Assembly (NCBI GenBank): GCA_040772505.1
Contig: JAXGYA010000008.1
Coordinates: 62,001-126,000, forward strand
Length of the DNA: 64,000 nt
Source: Mariniphaga sp040772505
GTDB taxonomy: Bacteria; Bacteroidota; Bacteroidia; Bacteroidales; Prolixibacteraceae
Reading direction: 5' to 3'
Shown piece after piece: positions 18,097 through 26,684 of this stretch. Numbering within the stretch: position 1 is the first letter of the stretch; each line of letters starts with the position of its first letter. The notes beneath the pieces are model-generated. The model was not told the origin of the DNA. It made no database searches and worked only from the letters and a program-made list of their open reading frames with translations. The position numbers were made by a program, and so were the translations under genes.

Positions 18097-19542
18097 ATGG
18101 ATAACAAACATCAAACTGCATGGGAAAATTGTCTTGAAATAATTCGCGATAATGTGCCGGGTAGCAGTTACAGGACATGGTTTGAGCCGATTGTGCCTGT
18201 AAAACTGAAAAATAATGTACTAACTATTCAGGTGCCCAGCGCTTTTTTTTATGAATATCTTGAGGAACAGTTTATCGATATTCTGAAAAAAACGCTCCGA
18301 ATGGTTTTGGGCAATGGAGCCAAATTGGAATATAATGTAGTTGTTGGTTCAGGAAATCCCAGCACTTCCAACGGCAATGCCACTCCTCTGACTGTTAGTT
18401 ATCCGACCAGTAGTTCGACAAAAATTCAAAATAAACCGCTTACTGTTCCGTTACACACAGATGAGAGAAAATCCATCAGGAATCCGTTTATCATACCCGG
18501 TATTCAAAAATTACAGATTGATCCCCAGCTGAAACCCGATAATACTTTTGAGAATTTCATTGAGGGCGATTGCAACCGGCTTGCACGAAGTGCCGGTTTT
18601 GCCGTTGCACACAATCCGGGTGGCACAGCATTCAACCCGCTTATGCTCTATGGAAATTCCGGACTGGGAAAAACTCACCTGGCGCAGGCAATTGGCATTG
18701 AAGTGAAAGAACAGATGCCTGATAAGGTGGTGCTATATGTTAATGCAAACAAGTTTCAGACACAATTTACCGAAGCTACCCGGAATAACAACCGAAACGA
18801 TTTTCTGCATTTCTATCAGATGATTGACGTGCTGATTCTGGATGATGTGCATGAGTTTGCAGGAAAAGAGAAAACACAGGAGACTTTTTTTCATATTTTT
18901 AATCACCTTCACCAAACAGGGAAACAGCTTATTCTGACATCAGATAAGCCGCCAATTGAGCTGAAGGGAATGGAGCAGAGGTTGTTGTCGAGATTTAAGT
19001 GGGGATTAACTGCTGATTTGCAAACTCCCGATTTTGAAACCCGCATGGAAATACTTCGCCGTAAAACATACAAGGATGGCATTACTCTTTCCGATGAGGT
19101 GATGGAATATATTGCTTCTCACGTAACAAATAATGTTCGTGAACTGGAAGGTGCTCTGGTATCGCTTCTTGCGCAATCCATGCTAAATAAGCGGGAAATC
19201 ACCCTTGATCTGACTGTAAAGCTTATCACCAAGTTGGTGAAAAACTCCCGGAGAGAGCTATCAATCGAATATATATCAAAAGTGGTTTGCGATTATTTTG
19301 ATATGCCGGTGGAAACCATTCAGGCGAAAACACGCAAACGGGAAATTGTTCAGGCAAGGCAGATCACCATGTTCTTTTCAAAAAATCTCACCAAACATTC
19401 TCTCGCATCCATTGGTGCACAGGTAGGAAATAAAGATCATGCAACTGTTTTGCATGCATGCAAAACAGTGAAAAATCTCAGGGATACCGATAAAAATTTC
19501 AGACAATACGTAGAAGACATTGAGAAGAAATTAACCATGTAG
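18097..19542 (+). CDS. dnaA: Chromosomal replication initiator protein DnaA
   Basis: This 481-residue DnaA has all four domains. The N-terminal DnaB/HU-interacting domain spans 1-90 (WENCLEIIRDNVPGSSYRTWFEPI), followed by a variable linker. The AAA+ domain carries Walker A YGNSGLGKTHL (about 187) and Walker B VLILDDVHEF. The C-terminal DNA-binding helix-turn-helix has the signature VGNKDHATVLHACKTV. It binds DnaA boxes and opens the origin. It is a single transcription unit with a long AT-rich upstream region. Length and motifs are ordinary. Confidence 0.98.
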   Translation: MDNKHQTAWENCLEIIRDNVPGSSYRTWFEPIVPVKLKNNVLTIQVPSAFFYEYLEEQFIDILKKTLRMVLGNGAKLEYNVVVGSGNPSTSNGNATPLTVSYPTSSSTKIQNKPLTVPLHTDERKSIRNPFIIPGIQKLQIDPQLKPDNTFENFIEGDCNRLARSAGFAVAHNPGGTAFNPLMLYGNSGLGKTHLAQAIGIEVKEQMPDKVVLYVNANKFQTQFTEATRNNNRNDFLHFYQMIDVLILDDVHEFAGKEKTQETFFHIFNHLHQTGKQLILTSDKPPIELKGMEQRLLSRFKWGLTADLQTPDFETRMEILRRKTYKDGITLSDEVMEYIASHVTNNVRELEGALVSLLAQSMLNKREITLDLTVKLITKLVKNSRRELSIEYISKVVCDYFDMPVETIQAKTRKREIVQARQITMFFSKNLTKHSLASIGAQVGNKDHATVLHACKTVKNLRDTDKNFRQYVEDIEKKLTM

Positions 19543-19617
19543 TTCGTTGTGCATAACCGGACAGATGCCCGGTTTTGACGGACTGCACTTTTGTTTTAGT
19601 GTCCCTGTACAAAAGGA

Positions 19618-20223
19618 ATGGATACATATAAAACCATAGATTCAAAAAGTGAAGGATATTTCAGGGATAAGGGCAGCCGATTTTTAGCTTTTGCATACCC
19701 TGTTCAAAGTGAGGAGGATATCAGTGAAATTCTTGCCAGCCTGAAAAAAGAATACCACAACGCCCGTCACCATTGTTATGCATGGAGGCTTGGCACAGAA
19801 GTAATCACATTCAGGGCAAACGATGACGGAGAACCTTCATCCACAGCTGGAAAGCCCATACTTGGGCAGTTGCTGAGCAATGAGCTCACAAACATTCTGG
19901 TTGTGGTGGTGCGCTATTTTGGTGGAACTTTGCTTGGCACCGGCGGGCTGATTAATGCATACCGTACAGCAACAGCTGATGCCATCAGCAATGCAAAAAT
20001 CATTACCGGGATTATTGAGGAAAAATACAAACTGAAATTTTCATACAATGAGATGAATGATGTGATGCAGATTATTAAACAGGAAAATCTCAATGTGCTG
20101 AATACACGGTTTGAACTCGATTGCGAGCTTGATTTTTCCGTACGCAAGTCAGAATCTGAAAGAATCAGGGAGGTATTTGAAAAGTTTTATGGTGTGGACA
20201 TTGAATATTTGGACGAAGGCTGA
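19618..20223 (+). CDS. YigZ/IMPACT family protein
   Basis: This 201-residue protein has the UPF0029 (IMPACT/YigZ) N-terminal domain with its signature DDGEPSSTAGKPILGQL and VRYFGGTLLGTGGLINAYRTA (about 77-120). A C-terminal DUF1949-like ferredoxin-fold domain follows (about 135-201). YigZ homologues bind nucleic acids or nucleotides, but their cellular role is not settled. It lies 75 bases after dnaA and before the pyrB leader. The start is ATG at 19618. Confidence 0.93.
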   Translation: MDTYKTIDSKSEGYFRDKGSRFLAFAYPVQSEEDISEILASLKKEYHNARHHCYAWRLGTEVITFRANDDGEPSSTAGKPILGQLLSNELTNILVVVVRYFGGTLLGTGGLINAYRTATADAISNAKIITGIIEEKYKLKFSYNEMNDVMQIIKQENLNVLNTRFELDCELDFSVRKSESERIREVFEKFYGVDIEYLDEG

Positions 20224-20258
20224 AACTGTTGATAAAAAGGTGATAAAAATCAGCTGAA

Positions 20259-20292
20259 TTTGACAATTGCTTTTCAAAACTTTTTAATTTTG
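20259..20292 (+). promoter_or_regulatory. Possible pyrB leader promoter
   Basis: TTTG (20259-20262) and TAATTTTG (20285-20292) resemble -33 and -7 elements, with a 22-base gap that is slightly long. Transcription would start near 20298 and give a leader of about 225 nucleotides before pyrB. Confidence 0.4.
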
Positions 20293-20298
20293 GATTTT

Positions 20299-20475
20299 AT
20301 GAAGAAACGAAAACAGAATCACTGCCATTTGATATGCAGCAGAAACATCCGCAGCAAAACTCTTAATTCCTCTTTTTGTCATTTCATCATACAAAAGTTC
20401 TTAATTAAAAATATGAATTTTAAAGAAAAACTTAAAGTTTTTCACCAACGGGAAGCCAGTATTTTTTTTCATTAA
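20299..20475 (+). other. Possible pyrB leader peptide ORF
   Basis: A 58-codon frame begins at ATG 20299 and has a second in-frame ATG at 20413 (20 codons). It ends with TAA at 20473-20475, exactly in the loop before the second arm of a terminator-like hairpin. The encoded peptide is Lys-rich with Phe and Ile codons and resembles no family I know. The position is like that of the pyrL leader peptide of E. coli pyrBI, so it may be a regulatory leader rather than a functional protein. It could also be a chance frame. Confidence 0.35.
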
Positions 20476-20490
20476 AGTATTGGCTTTTTT
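20454..20490 (+). terminator. Terminator or attenuator hairpin in front of pyrB
   Basis: The arms AGCCAGTATT (20454-20463) and AGTATTGGCT (20476-20485) form a 10-base-pair RNA stem if two G-U pairs are allowed. Six T residues (20485-20490) follow. The hairpin ends 33 bases before the pyrB ATG. It either ends the upstream transcript or attenuates pyrBI transcription. Confidence 0.6.
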
Positions 20491-20522
20491 ATTGAAAATA
20501 ATTGATATTCAAAATATATCGC

Positions 20523-21431
20523 ATGAAACGAGATTTAATTTCAATTACAGATTATTCCAGAGAAGATTATCTGAAAATAATGAGTCTTGCAGCTGAATTT
20601 GAAGCCAATCCCAATCAGAATTTGCTGCTGGGGAAAATTGTTGCCTCTCTTTTTTTTGAACCATCAACACGCACAAGGCTTAGTTTTGAAACAGCCATCA
20701 ACAGGCTTGGCGGGCGCATCATCGGGATTTCCGATCCCGGAAGCTCCAGTGCCAGTAAAGGGGAGACACTGCACGATACCATCAAAATGGTCAGCAACTA
20801 TGTCGATTTAATAGTAATTCGCCATCCACTGGAAGGTGCCCCGCGCTATGCTGCCGAGATTTCTCCCGCGCCGGTTATTAATGCCGGCGACGGTGCAAAT
20901 CAGCATCCGACACAAACGCTGCTCGATTTGTACTCCATAAAGAAAACACAGGGAACACTTGATAATCTGAACATTTTCATGGTTGGCGACTTGAAATACG
21001 GGCGAACGGTGCATTCCCTGCTCATGGCGATGTCGGAATTTAAAAATCCAATTTTCAACTTTATTGCACCCCCTGAATTGCAAATTCCGCGGGAATATAA
21101 AATTTATCTTCGCGAAAAGGGGATTCGCTTTTATGAACACACCGAATTCACCGATATCGTCAGCGAGGCTGACATTATCTATATGACCCGCGTTCAGAAG
21201 GAGCGATTCTCGGACCCTATGGAATATGAAAAGGTGAAAAATGTCTATATCCTCAGGAATTACATGCTCGAAAATACGAAACCCAACATGAGAATCCTGC
21301 ATCCGCTCCCGCGGGTGAACGAGATTCACACGGATGTGGACAAAAATGAGAAAGCCTATTATTTTACGCAGGCGCTCAATGGAGTCTATGTCCGGGAAGC
21401 AATCATTTCATATATCATGAATCTTAAATAA
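20523..21431 (+). CDS. pyrB: Aspartate carbamoyltransferase catalytic subunit
   Basis: PyrB joins carbamoyl phosphate and L-aspartate to form N-carbamoyl-L-aspartate, the committed step of pyrimidine synthesis. The ATG at 20523 gives the usual 302 residues; the in-frame ATG at 20502 adds seven residues and is less likely. Carbamoyl-phosphate binding is seen in FFEPSTRTR (near 46-54), the lysine loop in SSASKGETL, HPTQTLLD near 130, and the aspartate-binding HPLPRVNEI near the C-terminus. The gene lies downstream of a terminator-like hairpin and is followed after 7 bases by pyrI. Catalytic trimers therefore assemble with regulatory dimers as in E. coli. Confidence 0.97.
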   Translation: MKRDLISITDYSREDYLKIMSLAAEFEANPNQNLLLGKIVASLFFEPSTRTRLSFETAINRLGGRIIGISDPGSSSASKGETLHDTIKMVSNYVDLIVIRHPLEGAPRYAAEISPAPVINAGDGANQHPTQTLLDLYSIKKTQGTLDNLNIFMVGDLKYGRTVHSLLMAMSEFKNPIFNFIAPPELQIPREYKIYLREKGIRFYEHTEFTDIVSEADIIYMTRVQKERFSDPMEYEKVKNVYILRNYMLENTKPNMRILHPLPRVNEIHTDVDKNEKAYYFTQALNGVYVREAIISYIMNLK

Positions 21432-21438
21432 AAATGTA

Positions 21439-21909
21439 ATGGTCAACTGGATGAAAAATAAACCACAGCTGAAAGTAAGCGCCATAAAAGAGGGAACGGT
21501 TATTGATCATATACCGGCACAGTATCTGTTCAAGGTGATTTCAATCCTCGATCTCGATAAAGTTAAAAATCAGATTACATTTGGAACCAACCTGGAGAGT
21601 GCAAAGCTTGAAAGAAAAGCTATTGTAAAGGTTTCCAACAAATTTTTCAAAGATGATGAAATCAACAAAATTGCACTTGTTGCGCCTCGTGCAAAACTGA
21701 ATATTATTCGTGATTATCAGGTGGTTGAGAAAAAAGTTGTGGAGATTCCCAAAGAGATTATTGGTATTGTCAGGTGTTTCAATCCGATGTGCATCACAAA
21801 TCACGAAAAGATTACCACAAGTTTTCAGGTTGTAAATACCTCTCCGATTGCATTGAGATGCAAATATTGCGAAAAGCATACTGTGGGTGAGCAAATAAGG
21901 ATGCTTTAA
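21439..21909 (+). CDS. pyrI: Aspartate carbamoyltransferase regulatory subunit
   Basis: PyrI binds CTP/ATP and links catalytic PyrB trimers. At 156 residues it has normal length. The N-terminal allosteric domain starts at LKVSAIKEGTVIDHIPA, and the zinc domain carries the four cysteines Cys113, Cys118, Cys141 and Cys144 (CFNPMC and CKYC). A possible internal start at Met5 exists. Only 7 bases separate it from pyrB, so the pair forms one operon. Confidence 0.97.
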   Translation: MVNWMKNKPQLKVSAIKEGTVIDHIPAQYLFKVISILDLDKVKNQITFGTNLESAKLERKAIVKVSNKFFKDDEINKIALVAPRAKLNIIRDYQVVEKKVVEIPKEIIGIVRCFNPMCITNHEKITTSFQVVNTSPIALRCKYCEKHTVGEQIRML

Positions 21910-22004
21910 AAAAATCTTTATAAATCGGTTGCGGGCAAAAGGTTTTTTATATATTTGCGAGGCAAAACAACTTAATGTTCTGCTTTGAAGAGTTCATTTG
22001 AAAA

Positions 22005-22088
22005 GCCCAGATGGCGGAATTGGTAGACGCGCTAGTTTCAGGGACTAGTATCCATTCGGATGTGCAGGTTCGAGTCCTGTTCTGGGCA
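22005..22088 (+). tRNA. tRNA-Leu (anticodon CAG)
   Basis: The acceptor arms GCCCAGA (22005-22011) and TCTGGGC (22081-22087) pair, with A as discriminator base. The anticodon stem CTAGT/ACTAG encloses the loop TTCAGGG, giving anticodon CAG for CUG codons. A long variable arm and TTCGAGT in the T loop fit class II tRNA-Leu. CCA is not encoded. Confidence 0.96.
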
Positions 22089-22331
22089 CAATTAAGAATC
22101 CAAATGCCCGATTTTGTTTCATTGAAACTTATTTGACACTCCACTTAAATTTTGGCGTACCACCCTTTGACCGTTCCGGCGGGCGATGAATACATTTGGC
22201 AGTATTTACACCGAACGAGTAACCTTAAAAAATAAATTTCTGAGAAAACTCATAATTTATTCGGTCAGCACCACCCTTAAAACTTCTTGAAATTTATTTT
22301 TTTGTTGACTGACCAGCTAAATTCATTGTTG

Positions 22332-22339
22332 TATCTTTG
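22332..22339 (+). promoter_or_regulatory. -7 element upstream of the large secreted protein gene
   Basis: TATCTTTG matches TAnnTTTG exactly and lies 37 bases before the ATG at 22377. TTTG and TTG sequences at 22301-22307 could act as -33, though the spacing (24 or more) is longer than usual. Confidence 0.5.
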
Positions 22340-22376
22340 CACATTTTAAGAAAGTAAAACTTATTATCTCAGAAAA

Positions 22377-25235
22377 ATGAAAATCAAGCTAATTGTTCTC
22401 TTCTTGCTGACTTCAACTTTAGGATTTACACAGAAACGAGGAATAAACTTCGATCCGGAATCAAAAACAGTTGGAGATAAGCCTTATGAAATGGCAACAC
22501 GAGAAGAAGATAAAGTTCCAATAGCACTTTTTGACAATTGTGAAAAGTGGATAATTAGAACTGAAAACTGTGAGGCAGATCTTTATCTAACTTCAGAGCA
22601 AAGATTATTCAGGGAAACGAGCGGGAAGTTGGTTTATAAAACAACAAATGAAAATGCATCAATAAGTTTACTGTATGATACTCCAATAGTGCTATCAGAC
22701 CCTTGGGATTGCATCGATTTTTGGACCTATGGCGACCACTGGGGTTGGATGCCCGATTATAAAGCTGCATTCAAACACTATGCATTAATTGAAGGAGCTG
22801 ATGGAAAAATACACGAGTTGGATTTTTCAAAGAGTGGGCATAAAGGTCTCGTTCATAAATACTGGTTTTTAAGCCACATAAAAATGAATGAAAAAATTAA
22901 GGCACCTGCTAAATTTATAGGTCTGAAATTTAAAGGTGAAGACACAACCCCAGGAAAAAAGCAGACTGTCTATCTTGGACCAATTTATATCTATAAAGAG
23001 CCGCTTAAGGAGTTATCCTTTAATGCATTCCCGGAAAAAATGCCTTTCCCTCTACGAGAGGAAACAATTTTACCTATTAATAAACATTCTGTCTATAGTA
23101 ATGAAATAACAAAAGACGGTAGTTTTTACCGTCTTACGTATCAAGGGGAAGATATGGATATGGAATACTCCCTAAGTCTTTCCAAAGGAGTGTTAAACGG
23201 GATTAAAGTGAAGACGAACAATTCTGTTTATGATTTGTGCAAGGGTTCTGAATTCATTTTCACTTCTGACAAAAGAGCTGTATGGAGTGTTAAAAGTGAA
23301 AAAATTCAACAGGACACACTCTATGTCGAATTTATTGCATCAGTTGGTAAACAGAAATTTGATTTTTCTTGCTGGTACACTATTAATCAAAAGTCACTGA
23401 TCATTGGCATGCATGAAAACTCAGAAACAGGTTGGGTTAAAGAGATAACATTGGGCGAAACGGGAAAATTGGCAGACAGTAAATTGATAACCGTTCCCTT
23501 TTTACCATACGAATACAACAGACATCCCAAATTATTATATGGAGATGATCTATTCTTTTTTAAACAGTTCGACTGGTACAGCTCCGATGCATCAAGCTTT
23601 ACAACCAATAATAGTCTTTCCGATGGATGGGCCAATTACAACCAGGGAGTTGAGTATATTCCGAAAACAAATGGGGAACGTAATCCAATCAGGGAGAAAC
23701 TGTTTATTAATGTTTCAAAAGATGTAATGGAGGTACTACCAACTATAGATAATCCTGCCTCACCTATGCGATCATATCAGGCTGACCGTTTGTGGATGAT
23801 TGATTACAGCGCAAATTATGAGGAAAATAAAAAAAGGGTGAGAAAATTCAGATCTCTCGGTTTTGAAAAAATTACCATTCGTTATCATGAAGAGTTTTGG
23901 AGAGATGGGGGTGAAAGTTATACTTTTCGTACGGATGCAGCTCCGGGAAGAGGCGGAGATGAAGCCGTAAAAGAGTTCATCAAATATGTAAAAGATCAGG
24001 GATGGAGGATTGGACTATATTCAAATTACTGTGATTTTGCTCCGGTAAATAAAAATTGGGATCCGGATTGGGTTCTTCGAAAACAAGATGATTCATGGCA
24101 AGTAAGTTGGCCACGCTGTTACGCCCCTAAACCAATGATTGCTTTGGAGCAACAAGCGTTATTAGCACCTATAATCAATAAAAAATTCAGCCCAAACCAC
24201 AGCTATTGCGATGTTCATACAGCAGTATCTCCTATGGCTCGCGTTGATTATGATTATAGAGTACCGGGTGCTGCTACATTCAGGCGAACTTTTGAGTGTT
24301 TTGGATTGCTGTTATTGAATGAAAAAAAAGCCTACAGAGCTCCCGTATATTCAGAGGGTAAAGACTTGTGGTGGTATGCAGGACTTACTGACGGTAATTA
24401 TGCCAATTTTACTCCTTCTATCAACACACTTCCAATCTTTCCCGAATTCCAACTTTATAAAATACATCCATTGCAAATGGATGCCGGAGACACTAAGGTA
24501 AACGGAGCTGAATATTTAGCTTACACTCTTGCATATGGTCATATTGGTCTGTTGCGTGGAGATATTTCAGAGATGATGAAACGTTATGCTTTTTTGCAAA
24601 CTCTGCAGGATCAATATTCAATGGTTCCGGTAAAAGAAATCAACTATTTTGATAATAAAAACGACAAATTCAATTCTTCTCAAGCTATAAAAAATGGACT
24701 TAATAGCAGTGCTAAATTAAAAATTGAATATGAAAATGGATTTACTGTTTATATCAACTTTTCGGAAGATAGCTGGAGGGTTTATGATATAGGTAAATCC
24801 TTTACATTGTCGAAGCATGGGATTTTAGCTTATTCAAAAGATTTGAAAACTTTTGCATTATCTGGCATGTGTGATGATTTCTTGGCTAATAACAATAACT
24901 ATCGTATAGATTTAGTAAAGGGCAAGAATCAATATTATTTTGACACTTATGGATCAATTGTTAAAACGGATAGTTTTGAAGCTGAGGGTAAAATATTTTT
25001 CAAGAAAGAGGATTTTGGTTGGGAAATAATTCCTGCTGATGATTTTAAACAATTTACCTTTAATCTGGATTTAATTGACCCGAAAATTTCTGCTGTAATC
25101 ATAGAAGGCGTTAATGAAGATGATTTGCCTATAGAAGATGCAGAAATAAAATACAATGACAATTCAGTGAATATGAGACATGATAATAAGTCGATTTTCA
25201 AATACAGGGTTGTACCGGCAGTAAAAATTGAATAA
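22377..25235 (+). CDS. Large secreted protein with a probable glycosidase-like TIM barrel (unrecognised)
   Basis: This 952-residue protein has a clear signal peptide (MKIKLIVLFLLTSTLGFTQ). I do not recognise a named family. The N-terminal 450 residues look like beta-rich carbohydrate-binding or beta-sandwich domains, rich in Trp and Tyr. Residues about 470-720 read like a glycoside-hydrolase TIM barrel: RLWMIDYSANYEENKKRVRKF, KITIRYHEEFW, GWRIGLYSNY, and SYCDVHTA, where Asp612 is a good candidate nucleophile. About 200 further residues follow, probably beta-sandwich. No T9SS tail or lipobox was seen. The next gene encodes a five-Asp-box sialidase-like protein, so both may act on the same glycan. 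Enzymatic function is inference. Confidence 0.6.
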   Translation: MKIKLIVLFLLTSTLGFTQKRGINFDPESKTVGDKPYEMATREEDKVPIALFDNCEKWIIRTENCEADLYLTSEQRLFRETSGKLVYKTTNENASISLLYDTPIVLSDPWDCIDFWTYGDHWGWMPDYKAAFKHYALIEGADGKIHELDFSKSGHKGLVHKYWFLSHIKMNEKIKAPAKFIGLKFKGEDTTPGKKQTVYLGPIYIYKEPLKELSFNAFPEKMPFPLREETILPINKHSVYSNEITKDGSFYRLTYQGEDMDMEYSLSLSKGVLNGIKVKTNNSVYDLCKGSEFIFTSDKRAVWSVKSEKIQQDTLYVEFIASVGKQKFDFSCWYTINQKSLIIGMHENSETGWVKEITLGETGKLADSKLITVPFLPYEYNRHPKLLYGDDLFFFKQFDWYSSDASSFTTNNSLSDGWANYNQGVEYIPKTNGERNPIREKLFINVSKDVMEVLPTIDNPASPMRSYQADRLWMIDYSANYEENKKRVRKFRSLGFEKITIRYHEEFWRDGGESYTFRTDAAPGRGGDEAVKEFIKYVKDQGWRIGLYSNYCDFAPVNKNWDPDWVLRKQDDSWQVSWPRCYAPKPMIALEQQALLAPIINKKFSPNHSYCDVHTAVSPMARVDYDYRVPGAATFRRTFECFGLLLLNEKKAYRAPVYSEGKDLWWYAGLTDGNYANFTPSINTLPIFPEFQLYKIHPLQMDAGDTKVNGAEYLAYTLAYGHIGLLRGDISEMMKRYAFLQTLQDQYSMVPVKEINYFDNKNDKFNSSQAIKNGLNSSAKLKIEYENGFTVYINFSEDSWRVYDIGKSFTLSKHGILAYSKDLKTFALSGMCDDFLANNNNYRIDLVKGKNQYYFDTYGSIVKTDSFEAEGKIFFKKEDFGWEIIPADDFKQFTFNLDLIDPKISAVIIEGVNEDDLPIEDAEIKYNDNSVNMRHDNKSIFKYRVVPAVKIE

Positions 25236-25276
25236 TTTTTTTTAATCTTTACTAATCTGCACTGTTTGAAGATATA

Positions 25277-26497
25277 ATGCGAGCAATTAAATCAACACAT
25301 AGAGTTATGAGTAATCAAAAAGAAACAAATCGCAGGGTATTTATTCAGCAAAGTTTTTCATTTTTGGCGGGAACCATGGTTTCTGTCCCTGTATGGGGTC
25401 ATTCAAGCGGACTTGGCAGTTTTTCATCTTCATTGGAAATAGAGCATGTGGTAGTGGCGAGTAAAATGGGGCGCTACATGGGATGGCCCGCAAATAATGG
25501 ATTATGGAAATGGGATAATGGCAGGGAGCTCCTTGTGGGTTATACCGATGGCCCCTATGACGAAAAAGGAGGTTTCCACAGAATTGGGCATCATCAGTTA
25601 ACCAAACTTGCACGCAGCCTTGATGGAGGAAAGACATGGAGAGGTGAAGACCCGGATAATTTTGTGGGCATCGATAAAGATCCGGTTCCGTCACCCGGCA
25701 ATATCCGATTTGGACACCCTGATTTTGCACTGAGGGTATCTGCTACCGGATATCACGGAAATGAGGATCCCGTTGGGCGGTTTTTTATTTCGTATGACCG
25801 GGGCAGAACGTGGGAAGGTCCTTACCGGTTCAACGGAATGCATAATGCACGGGAACTCAAAGGTATGGAAATCACCTCCCGCACAAGTTATATTATTACT
25901 GGTGAGACATCTGCTCAGATCATCATGACTGCCCGCAACCCGGAACTTGAATTTTCCAGCCGCAGAGACAAACCTTTTATTCTGGAAACTACCGATGGTG
26001 GAAAATCCTTCCAGTTTATTTCCTGGGTTGTGCCGTGGTCCGATGAGGATAACCGCGCAGCAATGCCTTCCGTGGTCCGGACAAAGAGAGGTAAAATAAT
26101 AACCGCCGTACGTGTGCGGAATCCCCGTGATGGGGATATTCCATGCTGGATCGACACTCATGTCTCGGAAGACAATGGACGCACATGGTCATTCCTGAGT
26201 AAGGTGGGTGAAACCGGTTTGCATAACGGAAATCCTGCAGGGTTAACTGTTCTGAATGATGGTCGGCTGGCTTGCTGTTATGCAAACAGGGATCTCAGGC
26301 AGGTACTGGTTAGCTTCAGCAGCGATGATGGGGTCACATGGAAGAAACCGGTAGTTGTCCGTAATAATCCACACACATACGATATGGGATACCCTCAGTT
26401 GACACAAAATGCCAACGGGGAAATGGTGGCTTTATATTATCTTGCAACAGAAGAACGACCCCATAACTATATTGAAGCAGCCATCTGGAAACCATAA
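25277..26497 (+). CDS. Sialidase-like six-bladed beta-propeller protein (BNR/Asp-box repeats)
   Basis: This 406-residue protein has five Asp boxes (S/T-x-D-x-G-x-T/S-W/F) at about 114-121, 172-179, 238-245, 297-304 and 348-355. This is the pattern of sialidases and other exo-acting propeller enzymes. The N-terminus has a twin-arginine-like NRRVFIQQ and a hydrophobic segment (about 26-40), so export through Tat is possible. ATG 25307 may be the true start (396 residues). The arginine triad and FRIP motif of true sialidases are not evident, so the substrate may be another sugar. It follows the large secreted protein by 41 bases. The gene appears less AT-rich than its upstream neighbour. Confidence 0.78.
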   Translation: MRAIKSTHRVMSNQKETNRRVFIQQSFSFLAGTMVSVPVWGHSSGLGSFSSSLEIEHVVVASKMGRYMGWPANNGLWKWDNGRELLVGYTDGPYDEKGGFHRIGHHQLTKLARSLDGGKTWRGEDPDNFVGIDKDPVPSPGNIRFGHPDFALRVSATGYHGNEDPVGRFFISYDRGRTWEGPYRFNGMHNARELKGMEITSRTSYIITGETSAQIIMTARNPELEFSSRRDKPFILETTDGGKSFQFISWVVPWSDEDNRAAMPSVVRTKRGKIITAVRVRNPRDGDIPCWIDTHVSEDNGRTWSFLSKVGETGLHNGNPAGLTVLNDGRLACCYANRDLRQVLVSFSSDDGVTWKKPVVVRNNPHTYDMGYPQLTQNANGEMVALYYLATEERPHNYIEAAIWKP

Positions 26498-26684
26498 TCA
26501 CAAATAAAGTCAGGACTGGCTATTCCGGTTCAATTTGTGCCACTTTGAGAGATCAGGAAAATAAGGCTGTATCGCACACAAATTTCAACAATATGGCAAA
26601 TTAACCTGATTCGATGGATTTACAGCCTCATCAATTACAACGGGGATGATAAAAGTTTGTTCCAGCTTACCTTGGATCGTTCTC

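Noticed and set aside
19548..19556. TTATGCACA on the minus strand, a match to the DnaA box, just after dnaA
   Set aside because: It is a single box. About two such matches are expected by chance in 64 kb, and no cluster exists on either side of dnaA, so an origin is not supported.
21947..22144. Minus-strand 65-codon frame across the tRNA
   Set aside because: It is antisense to tRNA-Leu and is a well-known type of false gene.
26498..26684. Sequence after the sialidase-like gene that looked like an insertion-sequence end
   Set aside because: No terminal inverted repeat pair, transposase remnant or target duplication could be shown.
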